Shown: positions 51,013-62,291, counted from the first letter of the stretch. The stretch: 64,000 bases of DNA from Mycteria americana (GCF_035582795.1 NC_134370.1:29189501-29253500); one strand, 5' to 3'. The notes: generated by a model from the sequence alone, not told the origin. Translations and numbers: made by a program.

Positions 51013-51075
51013 CTCTGTCTACTTATAATTGAGAGGAAGGCTCGTGTTCATTTTGATGCAGAATTAAGTGCAGCT
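51013..51075 (+). repeat. Direct repeat copy B
   Basis: Second copy of the 63-66 bp unit found at 49846-49911, same orientation. It differs by GAGAGG for GACAGG, CTCGTG for CTTGTG, loss of one GAT, and GAATTAAG for GAATCAAG. Both copies are followed after a gap by a GTGYGTATRC-like stretch, so the duplicated unit may originally have been longer. Confidence 0.8.
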
Positions 51076-53099
51076 CTGTGTGTGTATGCATGTATATTTT
51101 CACAAATTCATAATCCAACTGATACATCTTTTTTTAGGATCTTGTTTTAATCTTTATACATACGTAAGTATGTATGCACACACGCACACTCTCTCTACCT
51201 TCACAGGTTTTAAGTGAAGATTTTTACCTGTCACCTCCTGTAAGCAAGCCCAAACAAACCCTCAAGCTTTGCAGCTTTTAGCATGGGCTCTCCTTGTAAT
51301 ATTATTTCTCTGATGCTTGTGAACTCAGGATTAGTTGTCAAAGCAAAATACCGAGAGATCATTGGAAGTACAGAAGTATGGAATATGATAAATCATGTCT
51401 GTATAGAGCTGAATTGGAGTGGTATAAAAATGAAACCTTGTCATCTTCATTTTTTATGCTGCCTTGTAAACACCCTAAATTTGACCCAGATGTAAATAAA
51501 TTGTATTAAACATTTATTAATGTAATTTGTGCTGGAATACAATAGTCAGTCAGTTTTCTTGTCTTACATTTCAGCTCTGTACTCGTACAGAGCAAAATTG
51601 TATCCAGTTATTCTCAAGCAATTAAGCCGTGCTTTAATAATGAAGGAGTATTTCATTGCACAAATAAGGAGGAGTGACAGAATCAGGATCTGAAGAATTT
51701 GCAGAAACCCCTGCAATCTCTTACAGAAGCTTTCCATGCATGTTAATTTCTATGAGGGATGCTTTGAGTTTTAGTAACACTGGTATTTGGAACAATGAAG
51801 CATCAAAAACTTGCTTTCTTGCTAAAGTAAAAAAAAAACCCAAAAAAACCCCAACAAACCCAAACTATAAGAAAGCAAGAGAAAAGGAGCTTCTAGCCTC
51901 TTTTGCACTTACAGAAGTTCAGAAGTGAGTTTCTAAAACTTACCTAGAAGTACAGGCTCTGAAAGGAAAGTGTAGGCACAGGTTTGACCTCGGTCTGAAC
52001 TGGGCATTAGTGAACTAGCGGTAGAGCTTTAGTAGAAGCATTGTCCCATTCTCTGGTACATACCGTGCTGCGTGGATTTTCCATGCTTGAATTGAGACAA
52101 AAATGAAAAACTTGACAGTTCTCACAAATCCAGCTGAAATATTTTCCTTTTGACAAATTTAGGTTCTGTCTTTGATCTTGACTTTTTTAAAATTTATGTT
52201 CAAAATGCCTGATAGAGGAAGCAAACTTTCTTTTTGTTTGATCCATCTTTTGGCTTTATCAGGTCTATCTTATTAATGTCTTGTGGAATTCATTCTCATT
52301 TGCCATTCTCATAATACAGGTGGTCAACTGAGCTTTTTTATCGAATAGTTGTACCTACTTAATTTCTGTGTTTTCAGTCTAAAATTCAGGGTTCTTTTTA
52401 ATACGAGCATGGGAATATGGTGAGGAAAATCACAAGAGAGGTAATTAACTTAAAGCAGACCAGTTTAACAGGTCTGGAATATATTCTAGTTAAGTATTGT
52501 TTCTGCTTACCATCACTTTGTAAGGACCTGTTCCCTCTGGAAGTATCGTATTCTGTAAACACATGTATTCCACTGACACTGCTGCTATTGAAATTCATTC
52601 TATCATTTTCTAACAATTGTGCTACATTTAAATGTACGCAACAGGTGAAACTTAGCAATTATCTGGCTCCATAAAATTTCAGCATACTTGCAGAAAATTC
52701 TGCTATGAAGCTCTACAGTGATCTTTCCCCAATCCGCTCTAACCTAGGGTTCAGAGGAGCAGCTTTATAAAAAAGGAATTAATTTTATTTTCACTGTAAT
52801 ACAGTTTCTTATGTTCTCTGGTTCATATCACATCTGTTACAATTTCTGTAACGATCAGCTTAAAAATAACACACCTAAAAGTACCTAACGTCATGCTGCT
52901 GAGCCGCATTAATGGCTTGCTAGTTAATTAAGCGTCTGCCAGTTCTTCTATTTGACGTTGTTCCAGTGACTCTCAAATGCACTGGGAGGTACACCTAGGG
53001 CACTAATGCTGCAGCCTAAGCTCCATGAGCTGGTGGCAGAATTTGACTGGACTTCTCTGTATAAAACCAGGAGAAATTTTTAATAATGGTCTTTGTGCG

Positions 53100-53350
53100 A
53101 GAAACAGCCTCCCCTGAGCAGCGGTTACACGCCTAGCACGGCCGGGGAGGCTGGCCTACCCTGATGCCTGGCTGTGCAGGCACGTAGAGGGGAGCACAGC
53201 GGACCCGCGGTCCCTCCGCCACTGGTGCCGCGTCCCCGTCTGGCGCGGTCCGGTGCCACGAGCAGCCGGGGACCTCGGAGAGAGGTGCTGAGAGGACCTG
53301 AGTGAGCGGTGCTGCCTGGCAGGAGCTCTTCCCCAGCCTGCAGTTTCTGA
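53100..53350. promoter_or_regulatory. Second CpG-dense island in RET intron 1
   Basis: I count 18 CpG dinucleotides in 53,101-53,280, against almost none on either side. It lies about 6 kb before exon 2. No repeat family or coding similarity was recognised. A short minus-strand open frame (53156-53365) is compositional. It is a candidate alternative promoter or enhancer; a GC-rich insertion is the main alternative. Confidence 0.4.
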
Positions 53351-56300
53351 CACCGAAACTCTCACCCTGGCTTAAAAAAGGAAACTGTCACCTTGTGCTC
53401 TGCCACGAACTGCAAGTATGAGCTGAGCTCCAGAGCCGTTCCTTGTTGACGGGTCCCCTTCTGAGATGTTCAAATAGCTTTTCAGGGTGCTTAGGTTAAA
53501 CCATGGTTATGTTTTGCCCTGGTGAATATTAGTTCTCTGAGTGGTTGTCTCTGGTGATGTGCAGCCAGGTCTATTGGAAATAGTTCTTCTTCTGTGATTA
53601 CCTTTTAAATGAGTCGCAGTGCAATGATGGATAGTGCAGTGAGGATTTCTTCATTTAAAATCCTGCTGCTGAACCGAAGGAAAGGTTGGAGCAATTCCCT
53701 GCGTAATGTGGAGATTGTCCTCTCTGTTAAACTGTCTCAGACTGAAGAGTCATTCATCTAAATGCTGGCAAAACCATATTTATTCTTATGGGATGGATTA
53801 GCCTGTGTTAAATGGTGGATATTGTCTTGGAATACCTTGCCAGGTGTTCAATCCACATAGCGTTGTTTCCAGCTATGCTGTTTCATGCTACCTTTCCATT
53901 AAATGACAGTGTTTTTTCTAAATTACTGACTTTTTGGTTTATGAGGGCGAGTTTCTTTCCTAATTCTGTAAGGGCTAGAAGGGCATTAAGTGGGCAGGTC
54001 CTTTAATTTAAAATATACAAGTGCATTGCTGCTCTTGTTCTGTGATGAATCAAACATTGGGTATATTAATACTAGTAATGGAACATAATGGCTACTCATC
54101 AAAAGTAAAGATAATTATTTCAGGAACACAAAACTAACCTTGCCAGATAATTGCTTGTTGAAATCTGATGCTGCGCAACAAATGAGGGATTATTAACAGC
54201 AGACTCCCATGTTCATCTGTTATATCATTAAATCCTGTATGTTACAATGATAGGGCTATCGTTACACTAAAAGCATACCCCTTTTCTTGGAGATGCATGT
54301 CAATTCTTGATTAAGGATTTTGATTGCATGAGGTCTATTCTATTCTTGATAAACTGTTGTATTGTCCTCCAAAATGCTGGGGAGTTATGAGTAACTCTTG
54401 TGAGACGTGGGTTATATAGGTGTATATTACTTGCTGAATGAAAACCAACCCTCATTCCATTTCTGTTTTGCTGATTTCTTTTTTTTAATGTTTTCTTAAA
54501 AACACAACCCAGTGCTTGTTTTTTTTAAATGCAGGTTCATCCAGCAGACACTACGAAACTTGCAAAAGTTTTTATCTAGTGGAAAAAAAGTGTAACTTAA
54601 AACATGATCTGGTGAAAAGAAGCTGGACAGTAGCAAACATTTAGGCTAGGCAGACATTTTTTGGATGACATGAGTAAAGAAACCCAAAATAACTTTAGAG
54701 AGATATGTTAGATTTCAGTCATTTGAAGACTGGGCCTTTAGTTCAAATACATGGTGTAACTTAAACCAAGCAGCGGTCATTTAAGCTCTGAATTTTCACT
54801 ATGAGCTATGTAAGACACCTGCTTGCTTAGCTTGGGGCAAATCGCCTGGCTAGGTGTTGGGCCTTGAATTTGAACAGTGCACTGCTTTCACTGTTACTGT
54901 GGGTTTAGCTCTTAGGTTCTCAATCCCAGGTTCAAGAGCGAGCTAGCTGCTGCGTCTCGCTGACCGGCAAGTCACTGGCTGCTACAACCTGCACCAGCTT
55001 CTCTTTAGAAGAGGATGTTGTGGATGGGTCCTTTGCCTTGTAGACCAGGGTGACAGGATGCTCCTGAGCAATGGCCCCGCCGTATGCTGGTTGTCCTCTC
55101 TTCTCACCATCTCCAATGTGCTTTGACACTCTGCAAGTGATCTACGTAGAGCTGAGATGGTTTCCCAGTTATCTAAGTGCGTCTTTTGCCAGAGCAAATC
55201 TTGTGACTGGGATAATTTGCTTCAGAACATGTTTTCCGAAGTCTGCAATCTTACCTTGAAAGATGGTTGCAAACATTGTTTGGGAGGCTGTCTTTCACAA
55301 TGAGGTTTTCCTCTTTACTCATAAAAAATTTCACACCACTTCATTTTGTGACTAAAAAGTTAAATTATGTCTTTCCTCATTGTGGTTGATGGTAAGAGTA
55401 TAATGTTGCTATAGTCAGTTTAATAGTTTTCCTCAAGAGTAGTCCACCTATGCTACTCAAGTCTTTAGCGGCAAGCATAAAAAGCACTAAAAACATGTTA
55501 AGTTTTCTATAACAAATTTTGTACAAAAAAATCAATTTGTATCAGAAAAAGGCATTATTTACCTAATCATTCATGACTGAAAAAAAACACATGAAAAATC
55601 GCCTTATTTCAAAAGGCAATCATCAAGGCTTCAAAATATATATAATCTCATTTCTCCACTCTCATTTTATCTGCTTTCTCTCCCTGAACTGGCAAACTGC
55701 TGTCATAACTGTATCCATTTCCTGTAGGAGCTATTAGTCAGCAGCATTACATCCGCTTAAACGTGATCACTTTTCTCTTCTGTATGTTACTGATATGCTA
55801 TTATCACGTAACATTGCTCATCCATCAGAGGTTGCCATGTTTTCTGTGCTCATTATAGAATAGAGGAGAGCTCAAGCATAGTCTAAAAAAAAAAAAAGTT
55901 CAGAGATGACAAAATATTTCAATAACACTCTCTCTCTCGACATATATTATGTTACTCATGTATGTTACAGAGCGCAACCTTCTTGTGGTGTATTTCAAGG
56001 TTGTAACGTGAAATGTTTCTCTGCTTTTAATTCCCAAGCAAAAGCACTTTAACCATCAGTTTTGAGCGTAGCCATCTCAGTTCCTCTTTATTTAAATGGC
56101 AGATTCAATAAAAACTCCATCTGGCTTCCATAGGAAGCTTGCACAAGTCCTTGGAAATTGATGATTTTTTTTTTTTTTTCTTCAGGACACAAGGAACTGT
56201 GGCCAGGATTAGAACCTCTTCCTCCTGCAGCATACTTGCCAGATGTCAAGTTTATTGAATCTGGTTTTAACTTACTAGGGCTAAAAGGAATGAACACAGC

Positions 56301-59300
56301 TCAGAGAATTGGGTGCTACGTTTCTACTTCAAAGGTCTCCTTCAAAATCAGCCTCCAAAGATTTATATGCAGAGCGTGGTTGTGACCTGGGCAGTCTGTT
56401 GCATACCTCTCATCTCTTTCAGTGCTCGAAATGGAGTTAGAGAGTGCTACAAACCACTTTACAAAATCCCAGTCATTGCAAGATCAGCAGCATTGGGTGA
56501 ATCTTGTTACATGGCTAAATCAAATTTATATATGTTTGTTTTATTTTACTATCTAAGGTTCTACAGTGTTGTAAAGTTTCTTCACTTGAAATACTTGTTT
56601 TCTAAGTAAAACGTGAAAGGACATCAGATCCACTGGTGTCACTTAAAACTATCCTTAGGTGTTGTCCTTAATATAGAAATATGCTCTGTACTAAAAACTA
56701 ACACTTTTGATGGACAGAATTTAGTTTCATCAGCTTTTAGGTTTGAATCAGAGAGAAAAAGATCTTGCTTCTACTTAAATTTCTTATAGCGGCTTTTCCT
56801 AATTTCTTAAAGTGGCTTTTATATTTGTGAAAAACATTTCTGGTTAGTTAGTGATGCAAATTCTAAATTATTTTACGAAGGAATCCTTCTCTCTTTTCAA
56901 AATACAAAGCATTGTTTTGCATTCCTGTTACCTACAGAGAAATCAAATTTTTATACTACAGGATTTTTTCCGAGAATGGAGAAGACTGCTCCTGGGAACT
57001 CATGCCAAAGAATTTCAGAGTGTCGCGGCATAAATACTAACTTTTTGTCTCAAATGCAGAGCAGTCAGGATGCTGACCTCTGCTGAGGTGTAGTTGCATG
57101 CAAAGTTTCAGACGTTTAAGTGGCAATGGCTGTCATAACTATTCATGTGCTTTGTTAAACACGACTGTGTACGTACTAGCATGCAGTGTGGGCCCAGATT
57201 TGTAGAGCAAAGCATATAAAGATTAACACACTTAAGACAAGGAAATAAATAATTACAACTCAAAATACCCCATTTTTCCCTTTTCTTTTCCAATTTCACA
57301 CTTTACACATCCATACTGTTTATGTATACTCTACTTTCTATATGCTCCTTTTACTGGAGGTGATGTCAGGTCTCTGCTACTGTGCCGGTTCTTGCACCGT
57401 GTGATGTGTTTGTGATGCTGAGCACACAGCATCGCTCGCGTTAGAACTGTTCACCCCAGTCTTAGAAATAAGGAAATAAGTAAATATTCCTCTGTCCTGT
57501 TGCTAATGTTGTATAAGCCTTGTTTGTATGCATCGGTGGGTTAAAAGTAATTTTTTAGTTTTGAGCAGTGAATTTTCAGTGTTGAATTTCTCATGAGGAA
57601 GTTTTCATAATTCTAGAATCAAGATTTTATAGAAAATACCTCAAGGAAATGTATTTGCCTGCACTGGGACTGGGCTTGCTGTTTGGATATCACCTTATCC
57701 CTCTTGTTAATGAACCAGTTTGTTAGGACTTCTAGCTGTGCATATTCACCAGGTTTTCCTGCACTTCAAAAAAGACAGACAGAGGGACTGGAAAAATATT
57801 TGAAATTTATTATGAATGTTCAGGAATCTAACTTACAAAAAAGATGGTGATGGCACCAGAATCAGAAGCAATAGTTTTCTTCCAGACAGGGGATGTCAGG
57901 AGTTAATGCTTTTCTAAAACTCCCAAAAAGGTTAGTGTTGGCTTCCCTTTGAACTAATTACTTGGGAGTGAATTCACCTACCATATTACTTTACCACTTT
58001 ATTTATATATTGCAAAGTATATGTAGAAAAACTAATGGGCCTCTGTAAATCTCATGGATGTAATTGCATCCAGGGATACTGATGATGTCATGAATCACTG
58101 CAAGGTACGGTGGTTTCTGTGGTATTTCCAAATGAAATTAGAGGTCTCTTGTTTACAGTTTGTTTGCGGTCCTCTCCATTTAGTAGAACAGTGTATGGAT
58201 CCAATAATAATAAAAAAGAAATACGTGCTATAGCCTGACGCTATTTTGAAGATGTTTTGGCATTATATCCCTAATTTTACTGCTGTATTACCATTGTTTC
58301 CAGTTGTATCTGGCTCGATTTAAGCTAAGATAGTCTTGTATTAGTAACATATGGAAATTGTTATTATTTTCATTTGTTCAGCAGATGTGTGAGCCTTTTA
58401 TATGCCTTACTCCTTATCAAATCAGATTAAATGATGCAAAATTCTGCAATATGTAGTATTCTTTTGTATGGGAGCAAGTACTGACTGTCAGTGCAGGTGA
58501 AGTACCAGAGTGACAGTTCCAGTATTTCAGTGCGCATGAGTGCAGTGAGCATCACTTTGTACCTTCCTTGCTTGTCAAGCATTCCACTGTGACCATATTT
58601 GCAAGCAGTAGAATTGGAAGGGAAGCATTGGAAAGAGGTAGAGAGGCCATTGCAAAGTGACCTGGTAAGATGAGATCAGCTGAAGAAACAGGCATGAAGG
58701 GGCAGTTGAGCCCTACTGAATGTAAATGTCTGCAATGGCGGGGGGGGGGAGGGGGAACAATGGAGAAGAATTGGAGAAGAACAATGGGTCAGTCACAGCC
58801 ATTGTATTAAAAATAAATGTACATTTCCCTCCCCACTTCAGGCAAGTCAGTTCTCAGCTTTCTCATCTGTCATATTTAAAATACTTATAAGACTTTCATA
58901 TCAATTTTATTTAAACAACTCTCAATTTCTGGACCGAAAGTATCATGCTGGCCTGTTTAGAAAAGGAGGGAGCCACAAAAGGGACTCGTAGGTAAGAGAG
59001 GTTTTACGTAATCCAAGGAAAAGTGTGCGAGCCATTGATACATTTCTGTGTTTTCTCTCAACAGAGAGTGTGTTTAGGCTTCTAAAGTGTGTGATTTCAT
59101 CAAAGGGTTTTTTCCTTCTTTGAACATCATCTGTGAGATAATGGAATTACAGCTGAGAGCTCCAGATACGAACTTAAGTAAAATTTGGCAAGCAGAGCGT
59201 CATTAAGCCTTCTGCTTAAACTGAGCTGTGTTTACAGTAAAGCAGTTTTGCTTTCAAAAAGCAGATGATTTCGTAACTTGAATGTAAACTATAGGCCAAA

Positions 59301-59512
59301 TTTTTGGTGGCTATGTCCCTGGCTTGAGTGCAGTAAAACTATATTTATTTACACCAGATGAGGATCTGCCGTTTTCCACGTCTTTTTTAATGCTTCTTTA
59401 GTCTTTAGAGAATGAAGCCTTTGGTTCTTTTGAAATGCATCTCTTAAGAAAATGTCAGTGCAAGAATCGTTTAACTGGGAGCAACTCTCCTCTTGTGTGC
59501 CTTCCTTTGCAG
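53351..59512. other. RET: Intron 1, last 6 kb before exon 2
   Basis: AT-rich intronic sequence. It has a T15 run (56,165-56,179) that, with the following CTTCAG, mimics a splice acceptor but has no coding exon behind it. There is also a G10 run at 58,740-58,749 and a weak MIR-like stretch at about 58,838-58,900 (GGCAAGTCAGTTCTCAG, then TTTCTCATCTGT). The final 20 bases form a pyrimidine-rich tract for exon 2. No gene was seen. Confidence 0.5.
58838..58905 (+). mobile_element. Possible diverged MIR fragment
   Basis: CTTCAGGCAAGTCAGTTCTC followed by AGCTTTCTCATCTGTCATATTTAAAATACTT resembles the MIR core 'gggcaagtcacttaacctctctg...tttcctcatctgtaaaat' (recalled) with deletions. Weaker than the copy at 37,555. 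Confidence 0.3.
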
Positions 59513-59764
59513 CTGCCTTTGGTCTCTACTTCCCCAGGAAAGAGTACTCGGAGAATGTCTACATTGACCAGCCAGCAGGTACACCGCTCCTGCGCATCCA
59601 TGCCTTGAGGGATTCACATGGGGAAGTGGCCCACTTCCATCTGTGCCAGAATCTCATCATTTCTCGAGCAAGATCCCATGAAAATAACTGGTTTCAAATC
59701 AGAGAAAAAACAGGACTACTTTACCTCAGCAAAAGCCTGGATAGAGAAGATTTTAACATGCTGT
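59513..59764 (+). CDS. RET: RET coding exon 2: start of cadherin-like domain 1
   Basis: Encodes residues 16-99 plus one base of codon 100 of the joined frame. Similarity to human RET is unmistakable: Gly-Leu-Tyr-Phe at the mature N-terminus, Ala-Gly-Thr-Pro-Leu-Leu, His-Ala-Leu-Arg-Asp, His-Glu-Asn-Asn-Trp (71-75) and Thr-Gly-Leu-Leu-Tyr-Leu (82-87). These belong to cadherin-like domain 1, which with domain 2 forms a clamshell and helps bind the ligand-GFR-alpha complex. The acceptor TTTGCAG is preceded by a C/T tract, and the donor is T|GTAAGT at 59765. Phase 1 at both ends matches human. At 252 bases it is 12 shorter than human exon 2: one codon deleted, and the 3' junction three codons earlier. 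Residue 60 is Cys where human has Gly69; Gln77 replaces human Cys87. Confidence 0.97.
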
Positions 59765-61294
59765 GTAAGTATGAGAAGACTAGCTTTTCTAGTTGAAGTA
59801 TCTGTTGTTAAAGGAAAGTACATTCAGATCATGAGATTTATCCCATCAGCATATGAACATCAAATCTGGAAAAAACACATTTGCCCTTTTAAAATGAGGA
59901 ACCAGACCCAATGAAACCCACAGCAAATGAAGGGAATCGTATGCCAAAGCAAACACTGACCTGGGGTAGATCCAGTTGCTCACACTGTGGACTCCAATAT
60001 GGTTGGAAAGTTGCATTACTTGAAATATTTTTTTCTGCGTTTCACAGCTTTACATTGAGATTTGTAGTTTGTTCATTTACTGATGCAAATTTAAGCCGAT
60101 TCCACTGTGTTAATGCTGGGCATTTAGTGCCCAGACCAATGCAGTTAGATTAGTTCAAACTCTTACATAAATGGTCCTCAAACTCTGGTAACGTGGATTC
60201 GCAAAGTACATTTGCATGTAACGCCAAAAAGCTCTTGGAAGAAATGGTTAAGTGTACCTCTCTCCCTCTCTTGAGAGTTGGCTTTGTTAGAGAAGCTTAC
60301 TATTGAACTACAGAAATGAATTATCTGTTTTTCCCCTTCTTTTATGCTCTAGCAGTAAATTGGTTTTGGTGATTTTGATCTATGAGGAAATTAGGTATCA
60401 TTACATGGTGGAGAAGGAAATGGGTGAGGAGTTAATGGCATACCGCTGTGATCAGTTGCAGAAATTCTGCTGTTGGAGAGAGTCTGTAGTAACTGCCTTG
60501 AGTTTGTAAGAGCCATATATCAACGCTACCCTTTGCCTTAGGTGCCTTGATGTTTAAATGTTCAAGTTCAGACACCTACTGCTTTATTTTTTAAGTGCTG
60601 AGTGCTTGATATCTTACCCATTTTCATTGCATTTTTGGTACTCAGTGTTCATGAATATCAGATAGCTATTTGTAACTGAACAAAGGAAGAACAGCTATCC
60701 AGAACTTGAGTGTCTTGTCTTGTTCATGTGGATCAAAGTGACCTAAATCGTCTTTTCAAGTCAATTAGATCTGTTGCAGAGATGCTATCATTCTGTCTGT
60801 AGTCAAAGCAAGGTAATCAAAATAATTAAGGCTTGAAGCTGTCTTAGTGGATGCCACAGGTTGATTTTAACTTCTGTGTTATCTTTTGACCAGCTCTTTA
60901 TATTTCAAAATGATGAAGCAATTTGTCCTCTAAGCATAAACAATTTGGGCATAGCTTCAACTGGTATAAACTATCAGAACACTGTGACTTAAATGACAGC
61001 AGTTGCTGTTGGTCTGTCCTGAATATTTATTGCCATTTTGTGCACTCTTTTTCCCTGCTGCCACATCACCCTGCTCTAGTCTCTCCAAAAACCAGTCCTA
61101 TGAAAAAGCTGGTTACTAATAGTGGCCTGGTTTATGTCAGTGTATTACGGACAGAATGCTGATATCATTCTGTGAGGTTCTACAATGTAAAATTGGTGGT
61201 AACACCTGTAGTGTTTTGGCTTACTGAGGTTATTAAGATAAAGATTTAAAGTCTTCCAACCAGCAGATGATGTATTCAAGAATTGTTTTATTAC

Positions 61295-61299
61295 ATAAT
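61295..61299. repeat. 5-bp target-site duplication, left copy
   Basis: ATAAT immediately before the LTR, repeated exactly at 61890-61894 after it. Confidence 0.8.
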
Positions 61300-61889
61300 T
61301 GTCGTGGTTTAACCCCTGCCAGCAACTAAGCCCCATACAGCCACTTGCTCACTTGCCCCAGGTGGGACGGGGGAGAGAATCAGAAGAGTAAAAGTGAGGA
61401 AACTCGTGGGTTGAGATAAAGACAGTGTAATAGGGAAAGCAAAAGCCACACACACAAGCAAAACAAGGAATTCATTCACTCCTTCCCATGGGCAGGCAGG
61501 TGTTCAGCCATCTCCAGGAAAGCAGGGCTCCATCACGCCTAACGGTTACTTGGGAAGACAAACGCCATCACTCTGAACATCCCCCCCTTCCTCCTCCTTC
61601 CCCCAGCTTTGTATGCTGAGCACGATGTCGTATGGTATGGAATAGCCCTTTGGTCAGCTGGGGTCAGCTGTCCCAGCCGTGTCCCCTCCCAGCTTCTTGT
61701 GCAGCCCCAGCCTCCTCGCTGGTGGGGTGGGGTGAGGAGCAGAAAAGGCCTTGACTCTGTGTGAGCGCTGCTCAGCAGTCACTAAAACATCCCTGTGCTA
61801 TCAACACTGTTCCCAGCACAAATCCAAACCATAGCCCCATACTAGCTACTATGAAGAAAATTAACTCTACCCCAGCCAAAACCAGCACA
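61300..61889 (-). mobile_element. Endogenous retrovirus solo LTR, antisense to RET
   Basis: 590 bp running from TGTCGTGGTTTAACCCC to CCAAAACCAGCACA, so it starts TG and ends CA on both strands. It closely resembles an abundant LTR of birds (recalled; minus-strand reading starts TGTGCTGGTTTTGGC), best known from non-galliform species. It is flanked by identical ATAAT pentamers. On the minus strand the U3 part lies at 61889 to about 61620, with a degraded TATA box (ATACAAA) at 61614-61608. The usual polyadenylation signal position near 61425 appears mutated. There is no internal retroviral sequence, so this is a solo LTR left by recombination. A 5-bp duplication fits ERVL-type better than ERVK-type elements, but the family is uncertain. 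It appears nearly full length and therefore fairly young. Confidence 0.9.
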
Positions 61890-61894
61890 ATAAT
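61890..61894. repeat. 5-bp target-site duplication, right copy
   Basis: ATAAT immediately after the LTR, identical to 61295-61299. Confidence 0.8.
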
Positions 61895-61997
61895 AGGACT
61901 GTATGGTTTGTGGAATAATGGACTAGAGCACAAAATGGGTAAAAGAAACATTGGCTTGTCTTCTATAAAATATTTATTCTGGTGTTTTTTTCTGAAG

Positions 61998-62291
61998 CTG
62001 TAGGAAACTGGATGCCGTTATCAAAGGTGATGCTGTATGTCTTCCTTTCATCCCACCCTTTCCAAGAGAAGGAATGCGACTCTGCTACGCGCACCACAGT
62101 TTTCCTCTCCTTGATCAATGCCACTGCACCAGCTTGCAGTTCCCTGACAGCAAGGCAGCTTTGCTTCACAGAAATGGATCTCTCCTTTCACATCAAAGAG
62201 AATAAACCACCTGGCACATTTCATCAGCTCCAGTTACCCTCAGTTCATCATCTGTGTCAGAATCTCAGCATCTCCTACAAACTGCTGGCAG
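61998..62291 (+). CDS. RET: RET coding exon 3: rest of cadherin-like domain 1, start of domain 2
   Basis: Encodes residues 100 (split) to 197, plus one base of 198. Clear matches to human RET: Val-Phe-Leu-Ser, Pro-Ala-Cys-Ser-Ser-Leu (144-149), Gln-Leu-Cys-Phe, Glu-Asn-Lys-Pro-Pro-Gly-Thr-Phe-His-Gln (167-176), and Leu-Cys-Gln-Asn-Leu-Ser. Potential N-glycosylation sites are Asn140 (NAT) and Asn188 (NLS), aligned with human Asn151 and Asn199. Glu167-Asn168 align with calcium ligands of domain 2. Cys126, 146, 155 and 186 correspond to human 137, 157, 166 and 197; human Cys142 is Arg131 here. The acceptor was fixed by reading frame: AG at 61996-61997 gives Ser-Val-Gly-Asn across the junction, whereas TAG at 62001-62003 would make TGA. 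The donor is G|GTAAAA at 62292. At 294 bases it is six longer than human. Confidence 0.95.

Larger units (their letters stand above)
42560..53090. other. Intron 1, fourth part: sparse elements
   Basis: AT-rich intronic DNA holding a CR1 fragment (43,521-43,606), a 42-bp-period duplication (43,832-43,893), a nested hairpin (46,373-46,419), T runs at 47,347 and 48,715, and a diverged direct duplication (49,846-49,911 and 51,013-51,075). A GT/TA-rich simple-sequence stretch with CACAC and CTCTCT is at about 51,155-51,200. A 69-codon open frame at 47569-47778 has no recognisable similarity. Nothing else was supported. Confidence 0.5.
14959..59512 (+). other. RET: RET intron 1 (44.55 kb)
   Basis: Bounded by GTAAGT at 14959 and by a pyrimidine-rich acceptor ending TTTGCAG at 59512. 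In human RET, intron 1 is also the longest intron and carries enhancers used in neural crest, including one with a common Hirschsprung-associated variant. Equivalent enhancers should lie here but cannot be recognised without alignment. Contents that can be named (CR1, MIR and hAT-like fragments, CpG patches, hairpins, homopolymer runs, a local duplication) are listed separately. No nested gene was identified with confidence. Confidence 0.85.
59765..61997 (+). other. RET: RET intron 2
   Basis: 2,233 bp, phase 1, from GTAAGT to TTTTTTTCTGAAG. The first 1.5 kb holds nothing recognisable. A 590-bp retroviral solo LTR occupies 61300-61889, leaving only 108 bp of other sequence before exon 3. Confidence 0.9.

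Noticed and set aside
56158..56385. Possible exon after a T15 tract with CTTCAG acceptor
   Set aside because: A good-looking acceptor, but there is no matching donor in frame and no similarity to RET or any known protein; it would also disrupt the exon 1 to exon 2 phase.
61300..61889. Full-length provirus
   Set aside because: Only one LTR is present. No gag, pol or env similarity and no second LTR lie nearby, so it is a solo LTR.
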